The notes beneath the pieces were generated by a model. That model was not told where the DNA came from and searched no databases. It worked only from the letters and a program-made list of their open reading frames with translations. A program made the position numbers and the translations under genes. Of a DNA stretch of 64,000 nt, positions 25,864 to 38,758 are shown in pieces (the first letter of the stretch is position 1; each line of letters opens with the position of its first letter). Location of the stretch: contig CM048849.1 in assembly GCA_026545225.1 (NCBI GenBank), positions 54,196,836-54,260,835 on the forward strand, given 5' to 3'. The DNA comes from Cornus controversa (taxonomy: Eukaryota > Streptophyta > Magnoliopsida > Cornales > Cornaceae).

Positions 25864-28800
25864 ATATATATATATCACTGTATACATATAAATATGGAAA
25901 TATTTAAACAGATAATTTACCTGGAAAAGCATCGGAATGTATACAGTAATGTACTACTATATTGTTATTTCTACACTTTTCCAAGGTAAAGAAGCTGACA
26001 ATCCATTTGTTTTAGAGACACCAACCAAATACGTGGCTATAATGAATCTGTGAAAATAAACCTTTCCTGGTGATATTATAAAATAATAACCAACAGATGA
26101 AAGTAGTTTATCCCAAACACACAAAAACTAACAGATGAAACTATGATTATTATAGTCCTTTGAAAATTACTACAATCTTCTCAAACTACTCATAAACCGT
26201 TTCAAGATGTATATACCAGCCCTGCTGAAAATATGACACGTACGTACCACTTGAAAGAGGATTCAAAACCTTTAGATGATGATTGATTGATGATTAACAT
26301 GAGAAGAATAAGTAAATAACCAAAAGAAATTGTTACTCTCCTTACTTACACACACATTTATTTTGTTTCAATCGAAGAATCGTAAACTAAAAATCTCTAG
26401 ATTAAGAAAATAAATACTAAAAATCCATTGCTGGTAAATGTTGGTTAAGCAAAAACAAAATGCTGCTAATTTTGTACTCTTATGCATCTCCATAAATATA
26501 CCCAGTGGAATCATTTGTGCCCCCCATTGAATAAATGATAAAAAGACAATTGGATGGAATCTATTCAAATTGATTAAGAAACCTCTCTCACCCTTGGCGA
26601 GTAGCTTGCTTCCGACCTTATAAATGTTTCCTGAAATCACAATAAACTTTCCAAACTATCATTGGACTGAACTCATACTCATAAATTGAAAAGCAAGATC
26701 AACAAAACCGCTGCACAGCCTGAATGGAAGGCTAACGAGCTGAAGACGCATGTACTATCTAGCCTTCTTAACAGATAAGACTTGCCTACGCCTATTTTCT
26801 GATACAATACAATAAATAACCCAATGGATACTCCCGCTTAATCGTCTTAATATCCTAATATCCCAAGAACTTAAGCTTTAAGCAATTCTTGCTAATATGT
26901 TTACTTCTGTCACAAGATGAATTAATGGGAAATTTTCAAAAAAAGTGGACCTATTTACCAATTCTAACACACACACACACACACATATATATATATGACC
27001 TGTATTCGACTATGGATGCCATCCTACTTGCATCTTCTCTATGTCAAACTTATACCAACCCTGTTTTCCTTGTTCGAAAGCAATGCACTCCAAAGATCCA
27101 TGTGAACCAAGGCTTGGAGCTTATCTTTATGTAGGCATAAGACAATCTAGCATGTTGCAAACAAATATCCCAGTGTCACCATGGTCACACCTCATCTTAA
27201 AGACAATAGACAGACTCAATACCAAAAATTGACCCCCAAAAAAAAAGTATTGCATGAAATTAATTTGAATCATCTGCAAAAAGCTAAAGAGTGAGGTTCT
27301 TTCAAACGAATCTTCATTTTCCATTGGAAAATTTAATTTATTCTGATGAACATAGGACACAACATTGTTTTTTTTTTTTGGTAATGCACAACCTTGTAAT
27401 CAGGGTTGCAGAAATTTGGGAAGGAGACCTTTCCCAAACAGTGTTGAACAAGGAAAAAATATGGGTTTCACTAGAAGGATGGAAAAATAAACACTTAAAA
27501 CCATTAGAATTAAGTCGATAAACAAATCAAATATCCTCTCCAAAATAATTAAAATCCTCAAACATGGAAATATAATTAAGGCAGTTCAAATAGATTTATC
27601 AATCTGTGTCAACCCCAAAATAAAGAAATGACAAAACCTACTTCCATAAAAACCCTTTTGTCAACACAAGACCATTATTCCCAGCACCTCCTTGATCAGC
27701 TGGCCAGGAGGGAGGGAGGGAGATCCATTTTGATAACAGAGATTTCGAATTCCAGAAGAGAATATGATCAAAAGCAAAGGGAATGGAAAAAGAAAAAGCT
27801 CAGAGAGAGAGAGAGCCAGTGAAGTTAGGACCACACTATGATTTACTAAACAGTTACCCTCCAATCCTAATTTGTTTGATATATTTACTGTCCTTACCCT
27901 AATTCTTCAAAACTAAATATATAATCAGTGAACCTCCATTTATTATCCATGCCTAAAAAACCCTAAATCCAAGGATTTCCATAGATGCTGATCGCTATTC
28001 TGACCAAGCCTACCAGCATCTAGACTACACAAAAGCTAGCATCCTGTAAAAAAATGGCTTTGAAGAGGAAGCTACTAGATCTTCTGCTGAGTCAGTGCAT
28101 GATTCCCTTTCTCACTATTGCAAGTAATATCAAGATGAAAAATTATTCAAATGAGAGGCAGCTTTTTCAATATGATGGCGCACACAACTTGTAAAACCAT
28201 TTGCCCTTATTATCAATCAGCAAGTTCACTCAGAGGCATTCTTCTCTATCTGAGATTAGGAATTTCTTTTAAGAAGTTGGATAAATCTAATAACTCAATT
28301 TGGATGATCAAAACTACAATTAATCAAACCAGGTTATACAGAAAAAAAAGGTTATTTTGTCATCGAGTCTAGAGAATTTGGACAATTTAAGGATACAAGA
28401 TGAAACTTGGACAAGACCTCTATGGCAACCATGTTGGTTCCTCTGACTTCCCTTCCATTTCATCTTTATTTCCTTTTCCTCTTCTTATGGGAATCCTATA
28501 ACTTGACAAACAAATGATTCAACTAAAAATTATATTCGAACAGATTAAAAGCAAGTACTGCAATGAAGGAATCTCCTCTCTTCTAGCAAGCATTCAACTG
28601 TTCTTTATTTTATCTACATCCATATATATTTTTCTAAATATATCTCACCTTATTTTATTTACCTTAGCAACTAATGCCCCTCATACACACAACTGGAATA
28701 AGCCTAAATTCAATTAAATACTTTGTGAAGCCGTATCCTCATCTAAGTTGTGTCCTTCTTGAAAAGCTTATTATCATGTCCTCTTTGCACCTTAAATGTG

Positions 28801-31455
28801 ATCAAATCACTTCATCATGCTACTGTATTAATATCTTGACACAACATATGGCCAAATCATCTTAGATTTGAGATTTTTTTTTTATTAATATTATTTCTCA
28901 ATAAATGTGATCATTGACATTGCGCTAATGCATTACTTTCTTTATTTTGTATTCTTCTACAATAGCATTAATCCATCTGAAAGGCCTCATTTGCAAGGCA
29001 CTAGCTAGTTTTAGCTTAACTCTGCCCATGCTTTTTTACACAGCCACTCTCAAGTCAAGATAAAAGAGGAGAACTATATTAGGTAGCTTGAAAACCAGTC
29101 GAAAACTTTGTCATGACCAATATGAGCATGAATCATATGCCAATCCCAAGTAGTTGATAAAAAGACTTGGTTATTGACTATTGTTGTTGTAGCTAGTTTT
29201 AGCATTTTCCTTTTTCTTTCTCAAGTATCCAACATTTTGTAAATGAGCTGAAGTTCTATAAATTTCTCTTTAACTTGACAGGTATATACATACATCCTGC
29301 AAGATTTTTATTGGGCATTCTTGTCAATCACCGTTTTCCAAAAGAGTCAATTCAAGACAATGGTCACTATACCCCATATAATCCATCTTAGTCCTACGCA
29401 ATACAAAAAATTATCAAGTGTCCTTTAAAGCAAATAACAAATTACATTATTATAATGCAAAAAAAAAGGGGGGGGGGGGGGGGGGGGGGGGGAGGGGGAT
29501 TGCATTGCCAAAAATGTATATAGAGTCTTTTCCTAGTTATATGTATTGACTCTTTTAGTATATAGAGCTAATATTTCGTTAATTGTTACCTCCTTAACAA
29601 AAGAATAAGAAAGACTACTATTATTTTATTAAATCTTCCTTTGGTTAGATGGAAAATTATGGCAGAATATAGGAAAAATAAAGAAACAAAGAAGTTTAAA
29701 CTTTTAACAATTAGGATATATATATAGTATTGCAAGAAATCTTTAAAATTTGCTTGTTTACTTCAGTTATCCAAAAACAGTTTTCAAAAACTCTTAAAAC
29801 AAAAAATGGTTTTTAGCAAACCTAAAAGACAATTGAAACAACTTTTTTTAGCTTAATTTTTTTAAAAAATTGTCAATTAAATGAATCTTTTGTATTGTTT
29901 CCAGATTTCCGATTCTAAAACTATTCTCACATAATTTAGTCAAACAACCCCTCAAATAATTTAATCAAACAACCCCTCACATAACTGCTTAATTTTTTTC
30001 AAAATATTTCTTGCAAAAAAAAAAACGTAAAATGGTTTTTGTTGTAAAATAAATGATTCTTCAATTATTAAAATGGTATTATTTGACAACTTTTTTTAGA
30101 TATTTTTTCTTTTAACCAAATATATGCAAAAGAAAAAAAAAATTCTTTTCATTCACTTTACTTTCATTACTTTAGCTTACAAGCCTAAATGAACATTGAT
30201 TTCATAGATCATGTTCAGTAGTGTTATATAAAACTAAGGTATGTTGTTCTAATTAGAAAAAAAGGAAAATATATATGGCAAAGAAAGACATTTGGTAATC
30301 CTGAAAAGTTGTTATAAAGAATTTTATAAAAGATTAATAGCTGATTTAATTTTCTGAGAATAGTCTTTTATTCTCAGAGAACTGAACAAAGAATAGTTCA
30401 AAAGCAAAATATATTGACAGTTTTCTATAATTGTTTTATGAAATTTGAGTTAAGAAACAAGTATTTTCTATTTTCAGAATTTTTGAAAATTACTAAAAAA
30501 GACTCCTACTTTTCAAAACTCATTCAAGAAATGAAAACTACATCTGAGTTGAAAGTGAAATTTTCAAGTCAATAACAATCTTTTCAAACGTAATGCAATA
30601 AAAACTTTAAAATGACATTAGACCTTTAAGAGAATTTTATATGTGAATTTAAGAAACCGAGTGCACAAACATTTTTTTCCTTCAATGAAAATGTCATTTC
30701 CATTAAAACCTCTAACTTCATTTAGTGAACAAAGAAAAAAAAAAAAGAGAAACATCTCAGCTTCTTTTATGACAGCCATTGTTAAAGTCCAAAAAAAAAA
30801 AAGTAGAGCTACCTACGTGCATGGTTTGTTTTGACCAATTAGGTTGAGGTAGTCCCTCATGTGACGCGACTAGACACAAAAACCATAGGAAACGCTGCTG
30901 CTAGAGCTTACAATCCACCGTTCCACTGCCAGGTGTTGGGGGATAGCTATGGTGCAACTGAAATTCAAATGGGCATTAATCGAACTCAAGCTAGGGGACA
31001 CAAGTGTTTGGGATCTTAAAATTATCGATCGGAATCTCAAAATTGCGTTCTTTACACACAGTGACAAACACCTGGCTTGGCCAAGATATGCTAGAAAGAA
31101 GGGAACCAAGAAAAGAACAAATTAACAATGAGACAACCAGCCGTTCCACGCACAGCTTTCACAAAATACAATATAGTATACAACTAATGCCCTATGGTCG
31201 TGCCTTTTTAGAATATCAAGAAATCAAGCAATTCATGGTACCATAACTCTAATGCAAAAGACAATCCTATATATAAACTTATAGAACAGCATAACAGAGT
31301 GAATGAAGCCCCCCATGTGAAGAAAGAGGCAAGAAACAAATAAGCACAAAAAACCTAACTTGCGAAATAACTTTAACTGTGAAGAATTGAAAATTATATA
31401 CCACCACTTACCAGAGTTTGAAGATGTGCCAAGAGGAACTAGCCTTTGAAGGAAC
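25021..31455. other. Gene-poor stretch, nothing recognised except simple repeats
   Basis: Scanning both strands gave no protein I recognise; the open frames are short and AT-rich. Features seen are TA tracts (about 25831-25875), AGCAAA tandem copies (about 25338-25366), a G tract (29468-29492) and a short two-copy repeat of CAAACAACCCCTCA (29941-29980). The part just left of 31455 is the likely 3' UTR of the TCP gene. Confidence 0.5.
29468..29498 (+). repeat. Poly-G tract (25 G, then A, then 5 G)
   Basis: Nine A are followed by 25 uninterrupted G, one A and five more G. Such a run can form G-quadruplexes and is also prone to length error in sequencing. Confidence 0.95.
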
Positions 31456-32721
31456 TCAGTTCTTTCCTTTCCCCTTCTGGTCCGAATGCTGGCCACCGTC
31501 ACGGTAGTAGAGTTGCAAGCGGCCATCAAGTCCAGGTGGGAAGTGATGATTATTTTCCACAGGTGCAGCATTTGAAGCTGCAGTGCCAATGAAGAAGGGC
31601 ACATTTGATCCGTCTACAGTAGAAAACCTCTGAAGGTAAGGCAACAGAGACGGTGAATTGGACTGAAGGGTCCCCCTATTGAAACCAGCAGTAAGGCCGG
31701 AAGAGATTGTGAAGTTGAGGTTATAGTCACCCCCACCGGCTGGGGCTGCGACCGAGACCAGATGGTCTGGGAGGAAAGAGAAATGCTGCTGCTCTGGGTG
31801 GTGATCTCCAACACTGAAAGGTGGAATCGTCATCGACTGTGGCAGGGAATTCCCCAAGTGGATTTGCCCGGGAAACCCAGAGGAAGATTGATGTGTTCGG
31901 TCAAGAAGTTCAGTGGCAAAATAGTCCATCGGAGTTGAAGACCACTGCCTGGTTCCACCAGGGTTTTGTTGAGCTGATCCACCGGGACTTGTATTGTTGT
32001 TACTAATACTGCCTATGCCACCGGTGAGAAGTTCAGTGAAAGAACTCTGAGAAATGGGGTTCACATTGGGATGATTGACACCACAAGACTCATTTTCTTT
32101 CTCCTTCGATGCCCTTTCTCTTGCCCTCTCTCGAGCTTTTATGCGATTTTCAGATCGTGAAAGAGATAAAGATGAGCCTTTACTAGTCTCCGAAGTGCTA
32201 CTACAAGCCGATTTAGATAAAGAAACATGTTGCTGCTGATAATTTGGCTCGCCATCCAATTCCGCATCAGCTGAATCAAACCTCTTTACATCATTCACTT
32301 GCTTCGGTGTGTCCGGAAACGAAGTGTTAATTGAAGGAAGCTCAGCGATGGAAGTAGCAGCGGCATTTAGTAGCCATTCCACGGCCTTGCTGGGCTGATC
32401 ATAACCGAGACGATCTTGAAGATCATAAAACTGTATTGCCGTGTGAACTGAGAGACGAACTCGACGGTCCCGAAGCCCTTTCGAGGTCCAAACCTTGCTG
32501 TGCCGATCTTTCCCGCCCGATGCCCGAGAAACCCTAACAATCCGCGACGACGGCCACCCACAAAGCCGGCCAAGGCCACCGCCACCGCCACTTGCTCCCC
32601 TCCTTTTGACCTCTCCATCTTCTTCATCATCCCCCTTTTGCCTCATCTTGTTAGAATCAGTGGTACCAGTACCGATCCCCGGAAACTTACACCCCTGCGT
32701 TTGAATCTCGTCCACCTCCAT
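31456..32721 (-). CDS. TCP2: CIN-class TCP transcription factor (TCP2/TCP24-like)
   Basis: A single coding exon of 421 residues. The basic helix-loop-helix TCP domain lies at about 70-128 ([20 protein letters not shown], then [20 protein letters not shown], then [20 protein letters not shown]). An arginine-rich R domain ([18 protein letters not shown]) lies at about 193-210; TCP domain plus R domain marks class II, TCP2/TCP24 clade. A miR319 site follows at about codons 349-355 (RGTLQSN). Such factors are nuclear, bind GGNCCC-type sites and restrain leaf cell proliferation. The start ATG at 32721 follows a CT-rich leader and gives the N terminus [13 protein letters not shown] known from this clade. 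The choice of TCP2 over TCP24 is a guess. Nothing is broken. Confidence 0.93.
   Translation of the reverse strand: MEVDEIQTQGCKFPGIGTGTTDSNKMRQKGDDEEDGEVKRRGASGGGGGLGRLCGWPSSRIVRVSRASGGKDRHSKVWTSKGLRDRRVRLSVHTAIQFYDLQDRLGYDQPSKAVEWLLNAAATSIAELPSINTSFPDTPKQVNDVKRFDSADAELDGEPNYQQQHVSLSKSACSSTSETSKGSSLSLSRSENRIKARERARERASKEKENESCGVNHPNVNPISQSSFTELLTGGIGSISNNNTSPGGSAQQNPGGTRQWSSTPMDYFATELLDRTHQSSSGFPGQIHLGNSLPQSMTIPPFSVGDHHPEQQHFSFLPDHLVSVAAPAGGGDYNLNFTISSGLTAGFNRGTLQSNSPSLLPYLQRFSTVDGSNVPFFIGTAASNAAPVENNHHFPPGLDGRLQLYYRDGGQHSDQKGKGKN
31658..31677 (-). promoter_or_regulatory. miR319 target site in the TCP coding region
   Basis: The plus strand reads TTGGACTGAAGGGTCCCCCT. The first 13 bases equal the 5' part of miR319 and the rest pairs partly, as in known TCP targets. 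The site encodes RGTLQSN, the usual peptide at this place. From the literature on CIN-TCPs, miR319 cleaves such transcripts to allow leaf growth. Confidence 0.93.
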
Positions 32722-32783
32722 ACCACTTTCATGCCTTTCTCAACAAAACAAAACCAAGAACAAGTGTCTTATTATGGACCCAG

Positions 32784-32895
32784 TTTTTAGAGAGAGAGAG
32801 AGAGAGTGGTTGGAGAGAGAGAGAATGGGATTTTTGGGATCTGAGAAACAAACAGGGTTTGGAGAGGAGAGAGAGAGAGAGAGATAGAGAAGTGG
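32784..32895 (-). promoter_or_regulatory. CT-rich leader of the TCP gene
   Basis: Three GA runs on the plus strand (CT on the coding strand) lie 60 to 175 bases upstream of the TCP ATG. This is typical of plant leaders and core promoters; no clear TATA box is seen nearby. Confidence 0.5.
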
Positions 32896-34573
32896 GTGCT
32901 TGTAGAGGTGGGGGCGACTGTGTGTGGGTGGTGTCCTTTGCATTGATGACGATTATACAGAGTACTTTGGCTTTTGTAGTGACATATAAAGGATTACTCT
33001 TTTTGCGTTTCGATATATCACGTTCATCCGCAGCTCGGTAATGTCAGAGGCGAGCCTCCGTTTACTTTTGCAGTGATTTCAAAAGCAAAGCCTGTGAATT
33101 TGCTCAGACTCTCTCAATAAGTCTAAGCATGTGAAGAAGGGAAAAAAAAAAAAAGAGATATAGAAAAAAAAATCAGATGCTGAGTGACGTACACTGCTTT
33201 TACACTAGCTCATCAATTAGTACCTCTTATCGGCTACAAAAGATATGATTTTTTTTGTCTGTTAAGTATGGCAGGTTACCCCTAACCTCAAGACCTTTTT
33301 AAAGATGATAAAGTTTAGGGAAATGAAAAAGGAAAAAGAAATAGAAGAAATAGAGATAACAAAGGATAGAGAGAGAGAGAGATCAGTAGGATTTTAAGCT
33401 TCTTTAACACGGCGGTTGATGACAAAAGTTATGCAGCAGTAATTGCGTACAAGTTGTTGCCGATCTGTGCGGCGTCGTATTTAAAGCTTCGCTGACCCTA
33501 GCTAGACATTGCAGATACTACTACTTATAAAAGTGTGCTTAAAGATCATCAACCATCAAAGAAATGAATGGTCCTGAATTTAACTATATAACGCGCATAA
33601 ACGGAGAGAGAACTGATTGATCACCGAGTATTGGTTGGTTCTTCACAAAAATGACACATCTATGTGTTCAGCTCCTTCCAAAACATCTAGTGTTTCGCAG
33701 ATCAGTTCCTGAGTCACAGAAAAATAAATCAAACTATTTTAGCATTTTACATATGTAAAGCTCTCACTTTTTAAGCTTGACAAATTAAATCTATTCCAAT
33801 GCTTCAATGAATCACCACAATGATAGAGAAAAATAAGAAAATAATACTACTGAAAACAAATAAGGAATTTTTTTTTTAATCACAATAAGAAAATGTTTTC
33901 CTCTCCATTGAAAAGCTTCATAGAATCAACACAATATTCACAATTACAAGAACCACAGCCTAATTTGACGAACATTAACTTTGCATATATATCAGTTCCT
34001 GAATCGAACAAATTTTAACTTGTTAAGAATTCAAAGCTCTTAATCCATGCATACTGCAAAAGATCAGCTACATATATTTCAAAAGCTTTCAACGAATTGA
34101 AGAAAAAGCTACCAAGACTACCAACAATGTGGAGATCGACGGATCGAAAAAAAATTCTAAGAGGAGGAGACAAGATCGAGACCTACTTCCAAGTATGCTT
34201 CCCGAATTTCGTGTGGAACGTGTTGCTTCCTCAAGTTCTCGAACTTCAAAGTCGGCCTCACGATCTCTCTCTCTCTCTCTCTCTCTAAAGTCTAACCCCT
34301 GAAAATACTCAAACTGAGCCGTACTGAGAAAACAAAAATCTTTTTTTCTCTTTATGGCATTTCCGTTTATTGCAAGTCATGCAAGCATTCTGAAACCAAG
34401 GCACCAAAACGCCATTAATGGACCTTGAATTCACCTGACGGGAGCTCAATTAAAGGTGCTTCTCTCTCTAGAGCGTGATTTTTATAGAGAGAGTGATGAA
34501 AAGAATGTGAGGAAGGTGAATGTTAGGGTTATCTTGTCGGAAAAAACAATCAATTTTTGTTAATATCAGAAAT

Positions 34574-34608
<35 letters not shown>

Positions 34609-34753
34609 CTATGGTCTACGCCTTCCCCATTGGAGGACACTACCTGGCTTATCGGGAAAGGACAGACAAAGCGCCGTTTATCCCCTTAAACATGTCCGTT
34701 TCACCAAATTGCTCCTTGTTATATGTCAATAATACTTGCCTCTGAATTTTCAA

Positions 34754-34784
<31 letters not shown>

Positions 34785-36045
34785 GCCTTGAACTTCCAAA
34801 ACACAATAATACTTCCCTCCAGCTTAGCTTTAAAAGAAAACCTCTTCTTAAATGTGTTATGATATAGTTGAGTCAGTTGACTCATGTAAGGAAAATAAAA
34901 AAAATCATATATTCTTTTGTAATATTAAAAAATAAATTAATAATAATATTAAAACAACTAATGTAAGAATCAAGATTTTCTAAGTTAGAAAAAGTTCTCA
35001 CGGTCACAAATGTCATTTTTCTCCTTCACCATCCATTGCCACTGTTCAACCTCCATCGTAATCTCTCTCGCAATAAATCTACATCGAGCAATCGACCACC
35101 TCCTTCACCACTTATTGCCACCGTTCAACCTCTACATCAATACATAATACATATACATAATTCATATAGATACCTTCCATCTCTGCAACCAAGTCCAAAC
35201 GTCACAACAAATCACACACAAAAGTTTAACTAAAACTCAACTTTTTTTACAACTTTACCTTTCTCGTTTTATTTTCCCTCCCATCTCTCTCTCTCTATAA
35301 ATCTGTCTACGATCTCAACTTCCTCTTTATAAAATTCATTAATATCAAGTTTTTATTCTATTTGGTAAAATTTATGCATGGTTGGTTAAATCACTGCTAT
35401 TTCTTTTTTAAAATTAATGACAAGATAATATGAAAGACATGGGGAGTTTGAAGATAGAAGTTGTTAAAAGTCTCAAGAAGTTTATCCCTGTGGCAATTGA
35501 TTAGTCATATTCAGTCATTCGAAATCTACCAAATTCAGTAAATTCATGAATATTGAAATTATATGTTACAACATCAAAGTTTGATCAAAGTATCAAATTA
35601 ATTTTGTGGGTGGCGAGTACATATATATATATATGCGTGTGTGTGTGTGTCAATCTATTTTTTGTCAAAGGAAAACTATACTTTCGGAATTTAAACTCTG
35701 TACAGAGGGTGACCTAATAGTTTATTGTAGAGAGGGATTACGGCAAGCAAGAGAGATAGAAAGATAATAAAAAGAGGTGTAATTAAAGAGATGAAAACTC
35801 TATAATTCGAGTTTTATGTTGAATGGGCTTGTTTTCAAAATTACCTATTAGGTGGTTTTTTAAGTTTTCTATTAATAAAAGAATGATGTGGCACATTTTA
35901 AGTCATAGATATAAGGGAAATGACACGTGTCAATGTGAGAAAATTTTAACTCATTATAACTTAGATAATTTTTAACTTAGAGGATACTCCTATTGCTTGT
36001 ATATAAAATCAGATAGTTTGGCTTGTGATTTATTTCAATTTATCC
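32896..36045. other. Intergenic DNA upstream of the TCP gene
   Basis: No gene recognised. GA tracts lie at about 33368-33383 and 34577-34602, CT at about 34263-34287, ATA triplets at about 34756-34780, and TA/TG at about 35622-35650. Confidence 0.5.
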
Positions 36046-36998
36046 CTAGAAAGCATGAATACTTGTATAAAAGTGACGTATCTAAATTGTGTCTGTATCA
36101 AATATTGATACTGTTTGGATATTCACGATAAGTGTCTAATACGTCCTAAATGTATTCATAAATTTAAAATATATATTTTTTATTTCTAACATGTATCTCA
36201 TACTTCTCAAATACTTTCATCACGTATTTGATACTTCTCATATACTTCCTAGCACATTTTTAACAAATTTTGAATATTAAAATGTAGTTTTTTCAACAAT
36301 AATATCATAATATAATTGTTAAGAAAAGTTTAAAATTTATTTAAAAAATAAATATTGATATACATATCATGATTTAGTATAAAATTTTATACAAATCATG
36401 TAATATAACTCTTAACTCTTATTTTATTTGTTAATCATAATATTTTATAAAGAACTGCTAATAACAATATTTATAACAAAAATAACTATTATTTAAATTT
36501 ACCATAAGTACATATGTATTGACTTTTACACATATCTACGTTTATAAAAATATGTATATTATCGTGTCTTTGCATATTCGTATCTTATTCTTAAAGAATT
36601 TGTCATATCGTTGTATACGTATTGTATCGTGTCTGTAACCATGCTTCATAGGTGAAGATATGTTTGGTGATAACTGGTGATGCTTGTTTTATATGTTGTA
36701 AAATTATTGAATTGCTTCTTTATGTAGAACATATTAATGATTGTATTTAGATTAATAATATTATAAAAGAACTAATCAAAAATCAATGTTTTGTATATAT
36801 AAAAACATAATTTATTTTTTATTGTCGTATCTTATTGTACTCGTATCCTATTTTTTTAGATTTGTATTTATGTATATATACAAATATATTTTATTGTCCT
36901 ATCCTACAGTAAGCATCCTATATTTTTTTAAGTTTGTTGCTTCGCTATACTCAATTTGTGTCGTATCCGTATCTCATATCCGTATCCGTGCTTTCTAG
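36046..36998. mobile_element. TIR element copy 1 (CTAG[A/G]AAGCA family), 953 bp
   Basis: The left end CTAGAAAGCATGAATAC is inverse to the right end GTATCCGTGCTTTCTAG. The flanks ATTTATCC (36038-36045) and TTTTAGCC (36999-37006) agree at 6 of 8 bases, consistent with an aged 8-bp target duplication. The body shares long stretches with the copy at 45095-45641. No transposase is seen. Confidence 0.7.
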
Positions 36999-37988
36999 TT
37001 TTAGCCACATTTTATCAAGCACTACACAAATAATAAAATAAGAGGAATGCAGTGCCATATCACAATTTTTTCTTAAAAGTACAAATAGAAATTTAGCATA
37101 AAAATGTAAGCAAAATATTTATATATGTGTGTGTGGATATTATACAAATGTTAATAACAAAATTGTCTTAAAACTATGATAGCATTTATATATATTATTT
37201 GTTCTGTATATATATTACCATCATCATTATTTTTAATTCATTATTTTATATTTTTCTATGATGTCTCAATATTTAATCAAATTAAGAAATGATTAAATAA
37301 AATCATGGTTGTAAAAATTTTATAAGACATTTATAGAGTTTTTTTTTTTCAATGGTGGTATCGAATCTCTTAGACAAACTCATATTCCATTCTCGAACAC
37401 ATGCACTTCTCCTCTTAAGAGAAAATTATATGAAGGTGGGTTCAATGTTATGAGAGAGTCTTGTCAATATTAGACTATTCCCTTGAGGTTGGTAAGGGTA
37501 AGTGGTTGAATTTGTTGTAAAAGGGCATGCATATATGTATAGGAAGCAAGCCAAAACAACCCAAAAGCAAATGCTCTCCAACACAAAAACAAACCAAAGC
37601 AAACCCCAAGCTAAAGCTAAATCTATCTCAAAAGATATATAAAAAACAAACGAACAAGAATCCTCTCCAGCCAAATTTCTTTCTTGAATTCCGCAGACGT
37701 CAATTAAGTGATTCACATTCAGTCACATCATCATCTTGTTAAATTTAAATTTAAAATTTTCATTACAATTGAATTGGTAAGTGTTAAAATTAAACAAAAT
37801 AATGAGATTGCTGAATTTGAGCCTCAAAATTGAGGTCTACGAAATTCAGGAGAGAGATTTGACCCAAGAGAATCCTTTTCCAAAACAAAATACGAAAAGA
37901 AAGGGTACAATAAAATAGAGCTCGATCAAGGCAACACCGATGCGACAAATTAAGCCATAAAACCCAAAGGAAAGACGATATTTCTCTA

Positions 37989-38758
37989 ATGCTGCATTTG
38001 GTACGCATGAATGGAATGGAATGGAATGCTCATTCCAACCATTCATTTGTTTGGTATGAATTTTAAGGCGAGAATGGTCATTCTATTGTAATGAAAATCC
38101 ATTTTCATAAATGAAAATTCATTCTATAGTTAAACCTATGAATGGACATTCCATTCTCAATAAGATTTAAAAAAATTCATATAATCAAAAAATCATTCAC
38201 CTCCATCACCGCCACCACCACCACTATCACTGGCTCTACCACCACCACCACCTTCACCACCTCCACCCCCACATCGCCACCTTCCTACTCCACCACACCA
38301 CTGTCTCCATACTGCCACCTTCCTCCACCACCACCACCACCACACCACTACCACCATCTCCACATTGTCGCCGCCACTCCTACCGCACCACCGTGATATC
38401 GCCAACTTCCTCCATCGTCACCCCCACCACACCACTCCACCAGCTCCACATTCTCACCCTCCTTCACCACCACCTCTACATCGACACCTTCCTCCACCTC
38501 CACATCACCACATTCCTTCACCACACCTCGCTATCACCTCCACATCACCACATTCTTCTATCACCACATATTTGTTGGTTTAATTTATTTGTCATGAGGA
38601 GGAGTATTTCAGAGAATTTGATTTAAAATTTATTTCATTCTCACTTTGTTTTATATTTACAATCAAATAATAGAATAAGAATGGTTATTACATTTATTCT
38701 CATTCTCATTTTACTTTTAGTTTTATTTTATTTACACGTGTTAAACAAAGTATAATGA
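37989..38758. mobile_element. Possible MITE holding a CCA-rich block
   Basis: The left end resembles the CATTTGGTACGCATGAATGG type common in plant MITEs; the right end (CACGTGTTAAACAAAGTA) is only loosely inverse. TAATG flanks both sides. The centre is the low-complexity stretch described separately. Confidence 0.35.
38199..38560 (+). repeat. CCA/CCT-rich low-complexity tract, almost free of G
   Basis: Imperfect CACCAC/CTCCAC units for about 360 bases give Pro/His/Thr/Ser-rich frames on one strand and Gly/Trp on the other. These open frames are by-products of the repeat, not genes. Confidence 0.9.

Noticed and set aside
31379-31414. Possible 3' UTR intron of the TCP gene (GTAAGT..CACAG)
   Set aside because: Only about 35 bases, below the usual size of plant introns.
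32367-32790. Frames overlapping the TCP N-terminal region on both strands
   Set aside because: Shadows caused by the GC-rich TCP coding sequence.
38142-38626. Overlapping Pro/His/Ser/Thr-rich frames
   Set aside because: By-products of the CCA-rich tract, which is open in several frames on both strands.
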